Position numbers and translations under genes: made by a program
Part shown: piece by piece, positions 18,501-25,777 of the stretch
Numbering within the stretch: position 1 is the stretch's first letter
Layout of the letters: every line of letters begins with the position of its first letter
From: Deltaproteobacteria bacterium
Lineage (GTDB): Bacteria > Desulfobacterota > GWC2-55-46 > DRME01
Direction: 5' to 3'
NCBI GenBank assembly: GCA_011375175.1
Contig: DRME01000004.1
Span: forward strand, 1 to 42,310
DNA: 42,310 nucleotides
The notes under the pieces: model-generated
Database searches by the model: none
Told to the model about the DNA's origin: nothing
The model's input: only the letters and a program-made list of their open reading frames with translations

Positions 18501-19409
18501 GGAGCCTATGCCCACGGGGCTCTCCCGCCACTTCTCGATCGTGTCCCCGTAGAGGTTCACGGCCGAGAGTATGGGCACGTCGAGGTTTCGCAGGGCCCGG
18601 GCCAGACCCTCCGTCAGGGCCGAGTAGAACTTGAGCGAGAAGGCGAGCACCAGGTCGACCCTCCCCACGCCGTCTTCGTCGAGGAGGAACTTCCTTACGG
18701 CCTCCTCGTCGCGTCCGAAGCAGGCGGTGACAGAAAAGCCCGCCTCCTCGAGACGCCTTATAATGTAGTCCACCGGCTCGCGCTGCCCCTCGGTGAGAAA
18801 GGACGCAAAGAACAGGAGCCCGATGCGCGGGCTCCGGGGGTCGTGGCCTGGCCTGCCCCGCAGCCAGCGCTCGTAGGCGCCGGCGTCGGTGAAGAGCCCG
18901 TCCGCGTCGGGGTGATATATGCCGAGCCTTGTCACGGGTTCCGCCTCGCCGTAGGAGAGGCCCTCGTCGAGGTGGCGGCTTATGACGAGCCGCAGCATGT
19001 TGCGCACGTTCCCGACGCTCATGTTGTCGTAGTAGGCGCTCACCTCTTCGTCGAAGATGTAGCCCCTGCGCCGCAGCCCCTCGTCGTCCACCGAGCTTCG
19101 CAGGGCGTAGACCGTCTTGCCCGCAAGCCCTATGTGGCCGTCGAGGTAGTCGGTGAGCTCCCGGCCCATGACGTCCACAACCAGGACCTTCGCCTCGTCG
19201 ATTGAGCGGCGGAGCCTTTCACCGCCTCCTGCGAGCTCTCCTGCGGCCACGACCTCGACGTCGGCGGCCGTGTCGAGGCCGGCGGCGGCGCGGTTTGCGA
19301 GGTAGGAGTTGTTGTCGATGACCATGAGGACGAGGTCGGCCGCCTGAGAGGACACGGGCGGCAGCAGCACGGCGAACAGCGCCGCGAGCGCCGCAGCCGC
19401 CGCCTTCAC
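15510..19409 (-). CDS. CobN-like chelatase with signal peptide and C-terminal membrane anchor
   Basis: This 1299-residue protein belongs to the CobN/BchH chelatase large-subunit family. It shows FYNHSRGKHNIGASYLNVF, then GTHATYEWTPGKQAGLS and SPEVLTTDIPNFYPYIVDD, which match the family core. Classical CobN inserts Co2+ into hydrogenobyrinic acid diamide in the cytoplasm with the ATPase pair CobS/CobT. This protein instead has a signal peptide (about residues 1-23, ending SSQAA) and a C-terminal hydrophobic helix followed by RRARRR, so the chelatase body should face the periplasm. No CobS, CobT, ChlI or ChlD is nearby. The closest concept known to me is HmuS of Bacteroidota heme-uptake operons. 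The GTG start overlaps the btuF-cbiZ stop as GTGA. It may bind or remodel corrinoids, or add or remove metal, using energy from the ExbB-like module. Confidence 0.85.
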   Translation of the reverse strand: MKAAAAALAALFAVLLPPVSSQAADLVLMVIDNNSYLANRAAAGLDTAADVEVVAAGELAGGGERLRRSIDEAKVLVVDVMGRELTDYLDGHIGLAGKTVYALRSSVDDEGLRRRGYIFDEEVSAYYDNMSVGNVRNMLRLVISRHLDEGLSYGEAEPVTRLGIYHPDADGLFTDAGAYERWLRGRPGHDPRSPRIGLLFFASFLTEGQREPVDYIIRRLEEAGFSVTACFGRDEEAVRKFLLDEDGVGRVDLVLAFSLKFYSALTEGLARALRNLDVPILSAVNLYGDTIEKWRESPVGIGSTEAAWTMAAPEISGLVEPTVLSAKEEVADPETSKRYYLSRPVAENVERLIPRLRAWAELRRKPNAEKKVAVIFYNHSRGKHNIGASYLNVFASLREIAAALAARGYRTGGVPGERELRETIVAGARNIGSWAPGELDGLVAAGRAVLLDMETYREWFSRLPADFREAVIAQWGEPEDSGLMVHGAKIVIPMVRSENLVMMPEPARAWSDNPAGLAHDTTLYPHHQYIAAYLWLKEVFGADAVIHLGTHATYEWTPGKQAGLSPSCSPEVLTTDIPNFYPYIVDDVGEALQAKRRGRGVMLSHMTPLLRPSGLYAEYARMAELADEYERARSVGSVTADEKFSELVRLAQATGLAAETAGRGEDRLHGGADGRSRFVHELTHYLEEMREEMIPYGMHTYGRAMDADEARAMAGAVAGRNPDADEAEVARLVEASAQREMENLLRGLEGRYVEPGEGNDPLRNPQALPTGRNLYGFNPARLPSREAWRLGKEAADEIIRTHLEEHGRYPRKVAVVLWAVELLRNEGVNESTILWLLGVRPRWLPSGRVAGLEVVPGRELGRPRIDVLVSASGLYRDLFPHMIEWLDEAVGLALRQTDVENLVAAAARRAKARLIEMGLDEEEARELSRLRVFSEEPGSYGNGVAEAAASPRWRDESEIADIYERRMGFVFGGGRWGGKAGRLLAAQLADVDVAVHSRSSSLYGLLDNDDMFQYLGGLAAAVRRRAGRAPETLVTSQLRPGAVEVEELSRVMGRELRSRNLNPRWIEGMKGEDYAGAGAMADFVENLWGWQVTTPEEVDASLWRQVFEVYVRDSRGLDIEGFTAGANPWARQAMTARMLEAVRRGYWSPSDEVKAELASEYVESVAAAGPACSELVCANPRLARLAADLAARAGVASETVETFVSLLERAAGRQSRPRDEELEEIGVGPARGRPLEAGEGSAPGGDGTVEVEGFAMEEVGAGTAGKGEGPPRSAAAATAALAAAVAALLFYGARRARRR

Positions 19410-21457
19410 GGTCCCGGCCCCGCCGGCCCGGCGGCCGGACGTCCCGATGCCTTGTCCGCCTCCCTTGCGGCGAGCCCCGAGAAGATCGCCCCCACGGCCC
19501 TCGACAGCACGGGCGGCACCCCCGGCACATCGACGGCCTCCGCCCGCACGGGCCGTCCGGCTATACGGGCCGCAACGGCGTCGGCCCAGTCGCCGACGGA
19601 CCCGGAGTCGGCCACCAGCCCCCTTTCCACGCCGTCGCTTACGGCGAGCATGGACTCAACGAAGCCGGCGTAGAACGGATCGAGCAGCAAGCGCTCGGCC
19701 TCGGCGCAGAGCCGCCGGTCCCCGCCGCCGAAGACGCTGCACAGCCCGTGGAACTCGATGCCCCTTTCGCGCAGCCGCCGGAATACCGGCCGGTCGGCCC
19801 TGAGGCCGTTGCCCGCCTCGACGGCCCGCATCACCCCGCGACGCACGGCCCGCGCAATGAGCTCGCCCATCTTCGTGTGGCCGCCGGCGGCGTCCACGAG
19901 GGGACCGCGTCCCTCGACCACCATGACGTTGTCCGTGCCCGTCCCCGTCGCGCCGTTTGCCGCACCGCTGTAGCTCGACCTTATGTCGAGGTCCTGGAGC
20001 GCCGCGCTCTTGGCCTCCGTTGCGGTAACCACGGCACGGGCCATGGCGCGCCCCGTAAGGCGCATGTTGGTCATTACGATGATGTTTACGGTGCCGGGGC
20101 CGCGCCGTTCCGGCTCGTAGAACGCCCCCTCGTCGTAGCCCATCCGCATGGCGTTGCCCGTCACGCCGGCGGTGACCACGACCGTTACCTCCATCTCCCT
20201 GAAGGACTCGGTGACAACGGCGGCGTCGTCCATGTCGGCACCCGTGAAGAGCACGGCCGTCGACGCCGGGTCAAGGCCCAGCGCCGCCAGGGTCTCCCGG
20301 CGCAGCCCCTCCACCCCCAGCCTGTGCCCAAGGCCCCAGGCCGGCGGCGGAAAGTAGTGGTTCGCCGCCGCCGTAACGCCGCTTCGCGGTCCATCGAGGG
20401 TTGAGAGCACCTCCATGGGCTCGCTGAAGGTGACGACGAGTGTTTTGTTCCGGAAGTCAAAGACGTCGCTCTCCACGAGCTCGGCCCGTTCAACGTAGGG
20501 GAGCTCGACGGACAGGGGCCTGCGCCTTATGACGCCCGCGGGCAGGACCGTATTGCCGGGACCGGCGAAGAGGTCTTCATAGACGGTGGCGGCGAGCCAG
20601 GCGGTGAAGTAGCCCGCATGGGTCGATACGCGGCAGGTGAGCTCGCAGGGAAAGAAGTATATGCGGCCCTCCTTCACGGCCTCGACCCCGTTCCACGGTT
20701 CGCTGTGGAGGATGGAGAGCAGGGCCCTGTCGCCGCCGCAGCCGTAGACGACCTGGGGGTCGAAGGCGAGCCACTCTTGCGCCGATACGGGCACCACGGC
20801 GCCGTCCCTGCCCCAGTGCGGCGCGATGGCCCCGGCCGCCCGTATGTACTCGTTCTGGAACGAGTCGTCGCCGGGAGCCATGAGGCGCTCTCTCCCCATT
20901 ATGCGCATGACGCGAAGCCTCTGTTCCGCTGGGATGAGCGCCGTCTTGCGCGCCGTCAGCTCAAGCAGCCTGCGCTGCTCGGCGACCACCGCGGCGGCCT
21001 CTTGCTCGCGGCCGAAGATGCGGCCCAGAAGCTCGATCTCTTCGAAGCCCTCGGCCACCGTGCGGGCCGACAGGTTTACGAGCGTGGTGTGTCCCCGGAG
21101 AGGGGAGAGCGCCTCCCGGTTCAGGGCCGAATGGAAGACGAGGTCCGGGGCCAGCGCCTCGATCCGTTCGATGTCCGGCGAGACGAAGCCGCCGACGACC
21201 TCTTTGCCGGCCGCCTGGGGCCACGAGGTGTCGTGGTATGTGATGCCTGCCACGGCGTCGGCGGCTCCTATGCGAAAGAGCATCTCCGTCACCGCCGGAG
21301 ACAGCGACACCACGCGGCGCGGCCTCTCATCGAGTCTCGTCTCCACGCCCGCCGAATCGGTGAAGACCAGCGGGTAGTCTCGGGCAGGTGCCGCCGCCGG
21401 CGCAAGGAGCAAGAGCAGAAGGAGCGCCGCGGCGCGCTGAAGGGTCTTCGTCTTCAT
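19406..21457 (-). CDS. Exported BtuF-CbiZ fusion: corrinoid-binding protein plus cobinamide amidohydrolase
   Basis: This 683-residue protein has a signal peptide (residues 1-25, Leu/Ala-rich, ending APA). A BtuF-like binding-protein domain follows (about 30-290: RRVVSLSPAVTEMLFRIGA, then GGFVSPDIERIEALAPDLV). A CbiZ-like domain comes next (about 320-550: VTAGVTGNAMRMG, VNIIVMTNMRLTGRAMARAV, TATEAKSAALQDLDI, GATGTGTDNVMVVEG, GGHTKMGELIARAV). CbiZ cuts the amide bond of adenosyl-pseudocobalamin or cobinamide amides so that the ring can be salvaged. The last 130 residues are unassigned. The signal peptide implies that CbiZ works outside the cytoplasm, which is unusual. The ATG overlaps the DUF2149 stop as ATGA. 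Confidence 0.85.
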   Translation of the reverse strand: MKTKTLQRAAALLLLLLLAPAAAPARDYPLVFTDSAGVETRLDERPRRVVSLSPAVTEMLFRIGAADAVAGITYHDTSWPQAAGKEVVGGFVSPDIERIEALAPDLVFHSALNREALSPLRGHTTLVNLSARTVAEGFEEIELLGRIFGREQEAAAVVAEQRRLLELTARKTALIPAEQRLRVMRIMGRERLMAPGDDSFQNEYIRAAGAIAPHWGRDGAVVPVSAQEWLAFDPQVVYGCGGDRALLSILHSEPWNGVEAVKEGRIYFFPCELTCRVSTHAGYFTAWLAATVYEDLFAGPGNTVLPAGVIRRRPLSVELPYVERAELVESDVFDFRNKTLVVTFSEPMEVLSTLDGPRSGVTAAANHYFPPPAWGLGHRLGVEGLRRETLAALGLDPASTAVLFTGADMDDAAVVTESFREMEVTVVVTAGVTGNAMRMGYDEGAFYEPERRGPGTVNIIVMTNMRLTGRAMARAVVTATEAKSAALQDLDIRSSYSGAANGATGTGTDNVMVVEGRGPLVDAAGGHTKMGELIARAVRRGVMRAVEAGNGLRADRPVFRRLRERGIEFHGLCSVFGGGDRRLCAEAERLLLDPFYAGFVESMLAVSDGVERGLVADSGSVGDWADAVAARIAGRPVRAEAVDVPGVPPVLSRAVGAIFSGLAAREADKASGRPAAGPAGPGP

Positions 21458-21831
21458 TGTTTTGCGCCTCCCCCGCCGCCCGCGCCCGGTCCCCAGGTAC
21501 CGTCGTCGGGCACGTAGACGACCGTGCCGTCTTCGAGGCGGTAGGCCGTGCCGAGACGGCGGCCCCGGCCCCGGCTCTTCTCCTCGGTCAGCCTCAGGGC
21601 CTCGATCCTCTTACCCTTCTTCATGATTATCTCCATCGTTCCGTCGGCGGAACGCTTGGTTATGGTCACCTCGGAGTCGTCGCGCAGCAGCTCGTCGAGG
21701 TGGTAGGCCCCGAAGAGGGCCAGCAGGAGTCCGACGATGAAGACGAGCCCCAGGTCAAAGAGGTTGGCTATACCGCTCAGGGGGTCGTCGTCCGAAGGGG
21801 GGCCGACCGGCCGGCGTCCGAGGTATCTCAC
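21454..21831 (-). CDS. DUF2149 family membrane protein, possible ExbD-like partner
   Basis: A 125-residue protein with one membrane helix near residues 24-42 (ANLFDLGLVFIVGLLLALFG) and a soluble C-terminal domain. I recognise it as DUF2149, a family often found beside CobN-like and ExbB-like genes. Its function is not established. The Asp placed inside the helix entry (NLFDLGLVF) resembles the proton-carrying Asp of ExbD/TolR. This and its coupling to the ExbB-like gene (GTGA overlap) make it a candidate stator partner. GTG start. Confidence 0.8.
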   Translation of the reverse strand: MRYLGRRPVGPPSDDDPLSGIANLFDLGLVFIVGLLLALFGAYHLDELLRDDSEVTITKRSADGTMEIIMKKGKRIEALRLTEEKSRGRGRRLGTAYRLEDGTVVYVPDDGTWGPGAGGGGGAKQ

Positions 21832-22421
21832 CGGCCGTCCTCCCCCGAAGTCGCAAGCTCGGCGGCTATCTCCATGTGCCTTACGTCCTCCTCCACCCAG
21901 CGGCGCTGCACGGTATGAAAGAAGTGGCTCAACAGACCAAGTGTCATGCCCACGACCGTGGTCGTGAAGGCCACGACGAGTTCCCCGGAAAGGCGCGTCA
22001 GGTCGCCGTCGCCGAGCGAGGCGAGGGCCGTGCCCATGGGTATGAGGGTCCCGACCAGCCCCAGCCCCGGCCCGGCGCGCGTTACGATACGCAGCACGTC
22101 GAGCTCCTTCCAGAGCCGGTGCTCCGTCTCGCGCAGCAGGCTCATGACCGCCACGTCGGCCCGCCCGCCGCGGTCCACCTCGGCGAGCCTGCGGCAGAAC
22201 GTCTCTACAGCCGGCCCGAAGCTCCTGTACTCGCCGCGCGCCAGGGCCTCAACGGCGTCTGCTGGCCTGCCGGCGCGGCGGCGTTCGAGCCAGAGGGCGA
22301 AGAACGAACCGCCGTGGACGACGACCCAGACCGTAAGCGCCGCGAGCATGGCGAGCACGGGCAGCAGAAGCGACGACGCCGTAAGAAATATGAACGACTT
22401 GAGAAGGGCCGTCACTTCCAT
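21828..22421 (-). CDS. MotA/TolQ/ExbB-family proton channel protein
   Basis: A 197-residue protein, distinct from the ExbB at 14690. Helix 1 is at about 12-35. The C-terminal pair of helices contains RAGPGLGLVGTLIPMGTAL and GELVVAFTTTVVGMTLGLLSHFF, the TolQ/ExbB pore signature. It should form an inner-membrane proton channel. Its genomic partner is DUF2149 and not a standard ExbD. ATG at 22421 follows AAGGAGG. It overlaps the DUF2162 gene by 10 bases and DUF2149 by four, so all three are probably made in fixed ratio. Confidence 0.88.
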   Translation of the reverse strand: MEVTALLKSFIFLTASSLLLPVLAMLAALTVWVVVHGGSFFALWLERRRAGRPADAVEALARGEYRSFGPAVETFCRRLAEVDRGGRADVAVMSLLRETEHRLWKELDVLRIVTRAGPGLGLVGTLIPMGTALASLGDGDLTRLSGELVVAFTTTVVGMTLGLLSHFFHTVQRRWVEEDVRHMEIAAELATSGEDGR

Positions 22422-23092
22422 GCTCCCCTCCTTCGCCGCATAGCTGCGCCGGCGAGGAAGGCCCCGCCGAAGAGGACGGCGAGGACCTCTCCACCGCCCC
22501 GGTCCTGCCGGGGCCCCTCGATGCTCAGGCGGTAGACCCGCGCCGCGTCTTCGAAGGGAGGCGAGACGGCCAGGACGACGAGACAGGCCGCTCCAAGGGC
22601 CATGGAGCCCGCAAGGAGGCGGGGCACGGTCCTCGAGCCTCCACGGGCGGCCCTGAAGCCCGCCGCCGCGCTCGCAGCCGTAACGGCGACGGCGCAGGCA
22701 GCGGCCGCCGCCTTCCACGCCCCCATGAGCTCGCCGAGCCCCGGCGCGCACAGGACAGAAAGCCCCGCGGCCGCCGCGAAAAGGAGAACGAAGGGCTGCG
22801 GCGCTCCGTTCCCTCCGGCCTCTCCATGGCCGCCTCCGAGGAGCGCGGCCCCGCAACCGAGAAGAAGGGCCGCGGCGAGGAGCAGGAGCTGCGGTGCGCC
22901 GGCGGCCGCCCCCTCCGGGCCGGCGGAGGCCGCAAGGACGACGGCGAGCGCAGCCCCGCCGGCGACACCGCCCCGTAGACGGCGCAGCGAGGAACGTCCG
23001 CCGCGGCCCGCCGCGGAGAGCCCGGTCCCGCTCCCCGCCCCGAGCAGCAATGCGGAAAGCGCAAGAGCGCACAGCAAGGTGAGAATATCCAT
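22412..23092 (-). CDS. DUF2162-type polytopic membrane protein
   Basis: A 226-residue protein made almost wholly of Ala/Leu/Gly-rich hydrophobic segments, about six to seven membrane helices. Sequence character and position match DUF2162, a putative transporter found with CobN-like, ExbB-like and DUF2149 genes. It is the only polytopic candidate in the locus for moving a corrinoid or metal across the inner membrane. It also resembles low-complexity Ala-rich proteins, so recognition by motif is weak and leans on the neighbourhood. ATG at 23092, with GGAGG 11 bases upstream. Confidence 0.65.
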   Translation of the reverse strand: MDILTLLCALALSALLLGAGSGTGLSAAGRGGRSSLRRLRGGVAGGAALAVVLAASAGPEGAAAGAPQLLLLAAALLLGCGAALLGGGHGEAGGNGAPQPFVLLFAAAAGLSVLCAPGLGELMGAWKAAAAACAVAVTAASAAAGFRAARGGSRTVPRLLAGSMALGAACLVVLAVSPPFEDAARVYRLSIEGPRQDRGGGEVLAVLFGGAFLAGAAMRRRRGAWK

Positions 23093-23194
23093 AGACCGAA
23101 AAACCTCCGGCTCTTTCTCGATGGAACCCTCCCGGTCGTATCCCGGTTTTATTGCCCGCCGGTACCGCCGTCACCGGCGGCACAGGAGGCACCC

Positions 23195-23270
23195 GGCGTC
23201 ACCCGGAGGGCCGGGCCGCGCCAGGCGGGGTCTTTTTACGCCTTTGCGGCCCGGCCCTCCGGGTGACGCC
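23195..23270 (+). repeat. Family-2 hairpin element, copy 3
   Basis: A perfect 23-bp inverted repeat (23195-23217 with 23248-23270) encloses a 30-base loop with GCGCCAGGCGGGG and TTTACGCCTTTGC. The stem (GGCGTCACCCGG...) differs fully from those of copies 1 and 2. It lies in the 243-base gap between btuB and the DUF2162 gene. Confidence 0.8.
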
Positions 23271-23290
23271 TTGGAGGGGGCGCCGCGGTC

Positions 23291-23345
23291 CGTTTTTCAA
23301 GGAGGCTCCCTCGGGGGAACAAACCGGGACCTCCTTCAAAAAACG
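23291..23345 (-). repeat. Inverted repeat overlapping the 3' end of btuB
   Basis: The arms CGTTTTTCAAGGAGG (23291-23305) and CCTCCTTCAAAAAACG (23330-23345) pair with a single bulge. The right arm lies inside the last codons and stop of btuB. It could slow readthrough into the downstream genes or protect the btuB transcript end. Confidence 0.45.
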
Positions 23346-25357
23346 TAGCGGTAGCCCGCAAAGAGGGCGCGGCCCTGCTTGGGATAGCCCTTCTTCTCGT
23401 AGTAGTACCTGTCGAAGAGGTTGTCGGCCTTGAAGGTCAGCCTGTGATGGTCGCGCAGGGTTACGGCCACGACGAGATCCACCACCGTGAATGAGGGATA
23501 CTGGATCTCCGGGTATCCTGGCGCGTTCCAATCCGTGTCCTTCATGGAGCCCCGGCTTCGCAGGTGGAGCTTGCCCTCCACCCACTCGTCCTCGTAGCGT
23601 ATGCCGTAGTTGATGGTATAGCGGGCCACGTTGTGGATATCGCGCATCGAGCCGCCGGGCCGCTCCTCCTCTGCCCTGAGCATGTGGGTGGAGTTGACGA
23701 ACAGCGAGAGCGAGCGCTCCCAGTCGAGCGCCGCCCCCATGTCGAAGGAGACGTCCGTCTCCACCCCCTCCATCTCGGCGCTCAGGCTGTTGACGTAGGT
23801 CGTGGTGTAGCCGCTCGTTACGGTCGTTATCTTGTCGTCCACAGAGGTGCGGAAGTAGGTGACGTCGGCCCATATGCCGAGGCGGCGGCTATGGTAGCCG
23901 AGACCGGCGTCGTATGTGACCGACGACTCGGGGTCGAGGCCGGCGTTGCCGGTGGTCACCATGGTCACGCCGCCCACGACCCGCTCCGAGTAGCCGGCAA
24001 GCTGCGCGGCCGTGGGAGGGACGAAGGCCCGGCCCGCCGTGGCGTGCAGGCGCAGGCCCCCGCCGAGGAGGTAGCTCAGGCCGGCCCTGGGGCTGAAGGT
24101 GGAAAAACCCTCCGAGCGCGGCGTGAAGTCCGTCTTGTACGGCGTGGGCCTCGTCTCCACGTCGAAGGAGTCGTAGCGGCCTCCGGCCGTGACCGTGAGC
24201 CTGCCGCCCCCGAGGCTCCAGACCGTCTCCACGTAGCCCGCCCGGTTTGTGCGTCCCTCGTCGGGCGAGTAGGGGGCCTTCCTCGTACCGTCGGTCTTGT
24301 AGCTCCGGCTCTCCATGTCGATCTCCTGATAGTCGAAGCCTGCTATTATGCGGTGGTCCCCGACGGCGAGCTCGTCTCTGAGCTGGAGGCCGAACCAGTC
24401 GATCTCCGAATCGTAGCTGCGGTAGGGGTCCGACGGCACGGGCGTGGACCAGCCGGTGTAGCGCTTGTAGTTCTCGGAGGTCTCGTTCGCCTTGTAGACG
24501 GTGAGGGTGACGCGGTTGTGCGGGCCGAGGCCGCCTCCCACGGTGAGGTCGAGGCCGTAGCGGTCCAGGTCCTTGTAGCCCGCCTTCGAGTCGCCGTAGA
24601 AGATGTCGCCCGGAGTTTCGATGTCACGGCCCCGGTAGAAGTCCGCGGCTGCGTCGGCCCGCCATGTGCCGCCCATGTCGATGCCGAGGCGCAGGCCGCC
24701 GTTCTCCGTCTCATAGGTCGTGTTGGCCCTTGTGCGGCCGTCTCCCGTATCGTAGTCGCCGGAGCGGTCGTAGCGGCCGGCGTGGACGTCGAGGTCGAGG
24801 GCCTTGGTCAGGGAGCCGCCGACGGAGAACTTCTGGAAATTGGTGGCAAAGGAGCCCAGGCCCGCCTCGACCATGCCACTTGCAGGCCCCGTGCTCTTTT
24901 TTGTGATGATGTTCACCACCCCGCCCATGGCCTCGGCGCCGTAGAGAGAGGAGGCCGGTCCCTTGAGGACCTCGATCCGCTCTATGTTGTCGGCAAGGAG
25001 GGCGGCCAGGTTGGTGGCCCCCGCGGGCCTGCCGTTTACGAGCACCAGCGAGTGCTTGGTGATGCCCGAGAACTCGGGCCTGAAGCCGCGGATGCCTATG
25101 CCGGCCAGGGCCCCGGGGTACTCGATGACGTCGACCGAGCTGTTCTTCTTGAGCTGTTCGGTCAGGGTGTCGCCGGTTGTGAGCTCCACGGTGGAAGAGT
25201 CGATCACCTCCACCCTGGCCGGCACGCGCGTTGCGTCGTAGCCGCTCCTTGTGGCCGTCACCACCACCTCGGCCATGACGGGTGTGGCGGCGTCGTCTCC
25301 GGCCGAGGCCGGCGACGCCGCAAGAAGCGACGCCAGAGCAAACCATACCTTCTTCAT
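23336..25357 (-). CDS. btuB: TonB-dependent outer-membrane receptor, BtuB-like
   Basis: A 673-residue precursor. A signal peptide occupies about 1-19 (ASPASA). A TonB-box-like stretch follows (TPVMAEVVVTAT). The plug domain (about 40-150) contains IRGFRPEFSGITKHSLVLVN and LKGPASSLYGAEAMGGVVN. The rest is a 22-strand beta-barrel that ends GYRYVF with the terminal aromatic needed for outer-membrane insertion. Cobalamin riboswitches upstream and corrinoid genes downstream make cobalamin or another corrinoid the likely ligand; sequence alone would also allow a siderophore or heme. ATG at 25357 follows AAGGAG. Confidence 0.9.
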   Translation of the reverse strand: MKKVWFALASLLAASPASAGDDAATPVMAEVVVTATRSGYDATRVPARVEVIDSSTVELTTGDTLTEQLKKNSSVDVIEYPGALAGIGIRGFRPEFSGITKHSLVLVNGRPAGATNLAALLADNIERIEVLKGPASSLYGAEAMGGVVNIITKKSTGPASGMVEAGLGSFATNFQKFSVGGSLTKALDLDVHAGRYDRSGDYDTGDGRTRANTTYETENGGLRLGIDMGGTWRADAAADFYRGRDIETPGDIFYGDSKAGYKDLDRYGLDLTVGGGLGPHNRVTLTVYKANETSENYKRYTGWSTPVPSDPYRSYDSEIDWFGLQLRDELAVGDHRIIAGFDYQEIDMESRSYKTDGTRKAPYSPDEGRTNRAGYVETVWSLGGGRLTVTAGGRYDSFDVETRPTPYKTDFTPRSEGFSTFSPRAGLSYLLGGGLRLHATAGRAFVPPTAAQLAGYSERVVGGVTMVTTGNAGLDPESSVTYDAGLGYHSRRLGIWADVTYFRTSVDDKITTVTSGYTTTYVNSLSAEMEGVETDVSFDMGAALDWERSLSLFVNSTHMLRAEEERPGGSMRDIHNVARYTINYGIRYEDEWVEGKLHLRSRGSMKDTDWNAPGYPEIQYPSFTVVDLVVAVTLRDHHRLTFKADNLFDRYYYEKKGYPKQGRALFAGYRYVF

Positions 25358-25407
25358 CGTTTGCGCTCCTTTCTCCCCCCTCGGGGAATCGGGATATCGT
25401 CAGCTTC

Positions 25408-25540
25408 GAAGCAGGTCTCCTGGCTCTCGGTCATCCTACCGGCCGCGCCTTCCCGTCCCGACTGCGGACAGTGGCTTACGATGCGGCTTTCGTCACGATT
25501 ACAGTCGCGGGGCGGCGGGAGCTTCCCACTCCCTTCCCTT
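25408..25540 (-). promoter_or_regulatory. Cobalamin riboswitch, 5'-truncated (btuB-proximal copy)
   Basis: Read leftward it contains the AGGGAA junction, a P3-like hairpin (GGGAG/CTCCC), the CCGCGACTGTAA segment, GACGAAAGCCGCATCGTAA, the B12 box GCCACTGTCC, and the end AGCCAGGAGACCTGC. These match the cobalamin riboswitch core and the intact copy at 25778-25943. The strands that should lie before AGGGAA, the 5' sides of P1 and P2, are absent. A family-1 repeat begins exactly there. It probably no longer forms the closing helix. Confidence 0.8.
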
Positions 25541-25618
25541 AAGGAAACTCTGATTAATTACCCTGAGGGAACCTTTTTACAAAAAGGTTCCCTCAGGGTA
25601 ATTAATCAGAGCTTCCTT
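25541..25618. repeat. Family-1 palindromic element, copy C (minimal form)
   Basis: A nearly perfect 78-base palindrome. The inverted ends (AAGGAAACTCTGATTAATTA and partner) close directly on the GAGGGAACCTTTTT hairpin (25565-25594), without the other two hairpins. It separates the two cobalamin riboswitches and abuts the truncated one. Confidence 0.85.
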
Positions 25619-25668
25619 GACTCCGAAGCACCTTGCCGCGGGGCCTTCGCCGGGAAGGCCCCGGCCCA

Positions 25669-25708
25669 TAAAAAAACCCCGAACCTCCAAAAGAGAAGAG
25701 GTCCGGGG
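25669..25708 (-). terminator. Intrinsic terminator downstream of the intact cobalamin riboswitch
   Basis: On the minus strand, CCCCGGACCTC pairs with GAGGTTCGGGG (one G-T pair) around a short loop and is followed by seven T residues. It begins about 70 bases after the riboswitch and before btuB. This suits B12-dependent transcription termination. Confidence 0.75.
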
Positions 25709-25777
25709 ATGCCGTTTTTCACCCACGGGGATACGGCCGCGACCGACCACCACGACGGCCGCGGGCGACGTCATATC

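Noticed and set aside
15510-19409. Reading the CobN-like protein as the cytoplasmic aerobic cobaltochelatase of B12 synthesis
   Set aside because: Signal peptide, C-terminal membrane anchor, absence of CobS/CobT and uptake-gene context argue against it, although the family core is the same.
23336-25357. Receptor as a siderophore or heme receptor
   Set aside because: Possible from sequence alone, but riboswitches upstream and BtuF-CbiZ downstream favour a corrinoid ligand.
25577-25774. 65-codon frame just after the intact riboswitch, considered as a leader peptide
   Set aside because: It crosses the intrinsic terminator and copy C, has no clear ribosome site and resembles no leader peptide.
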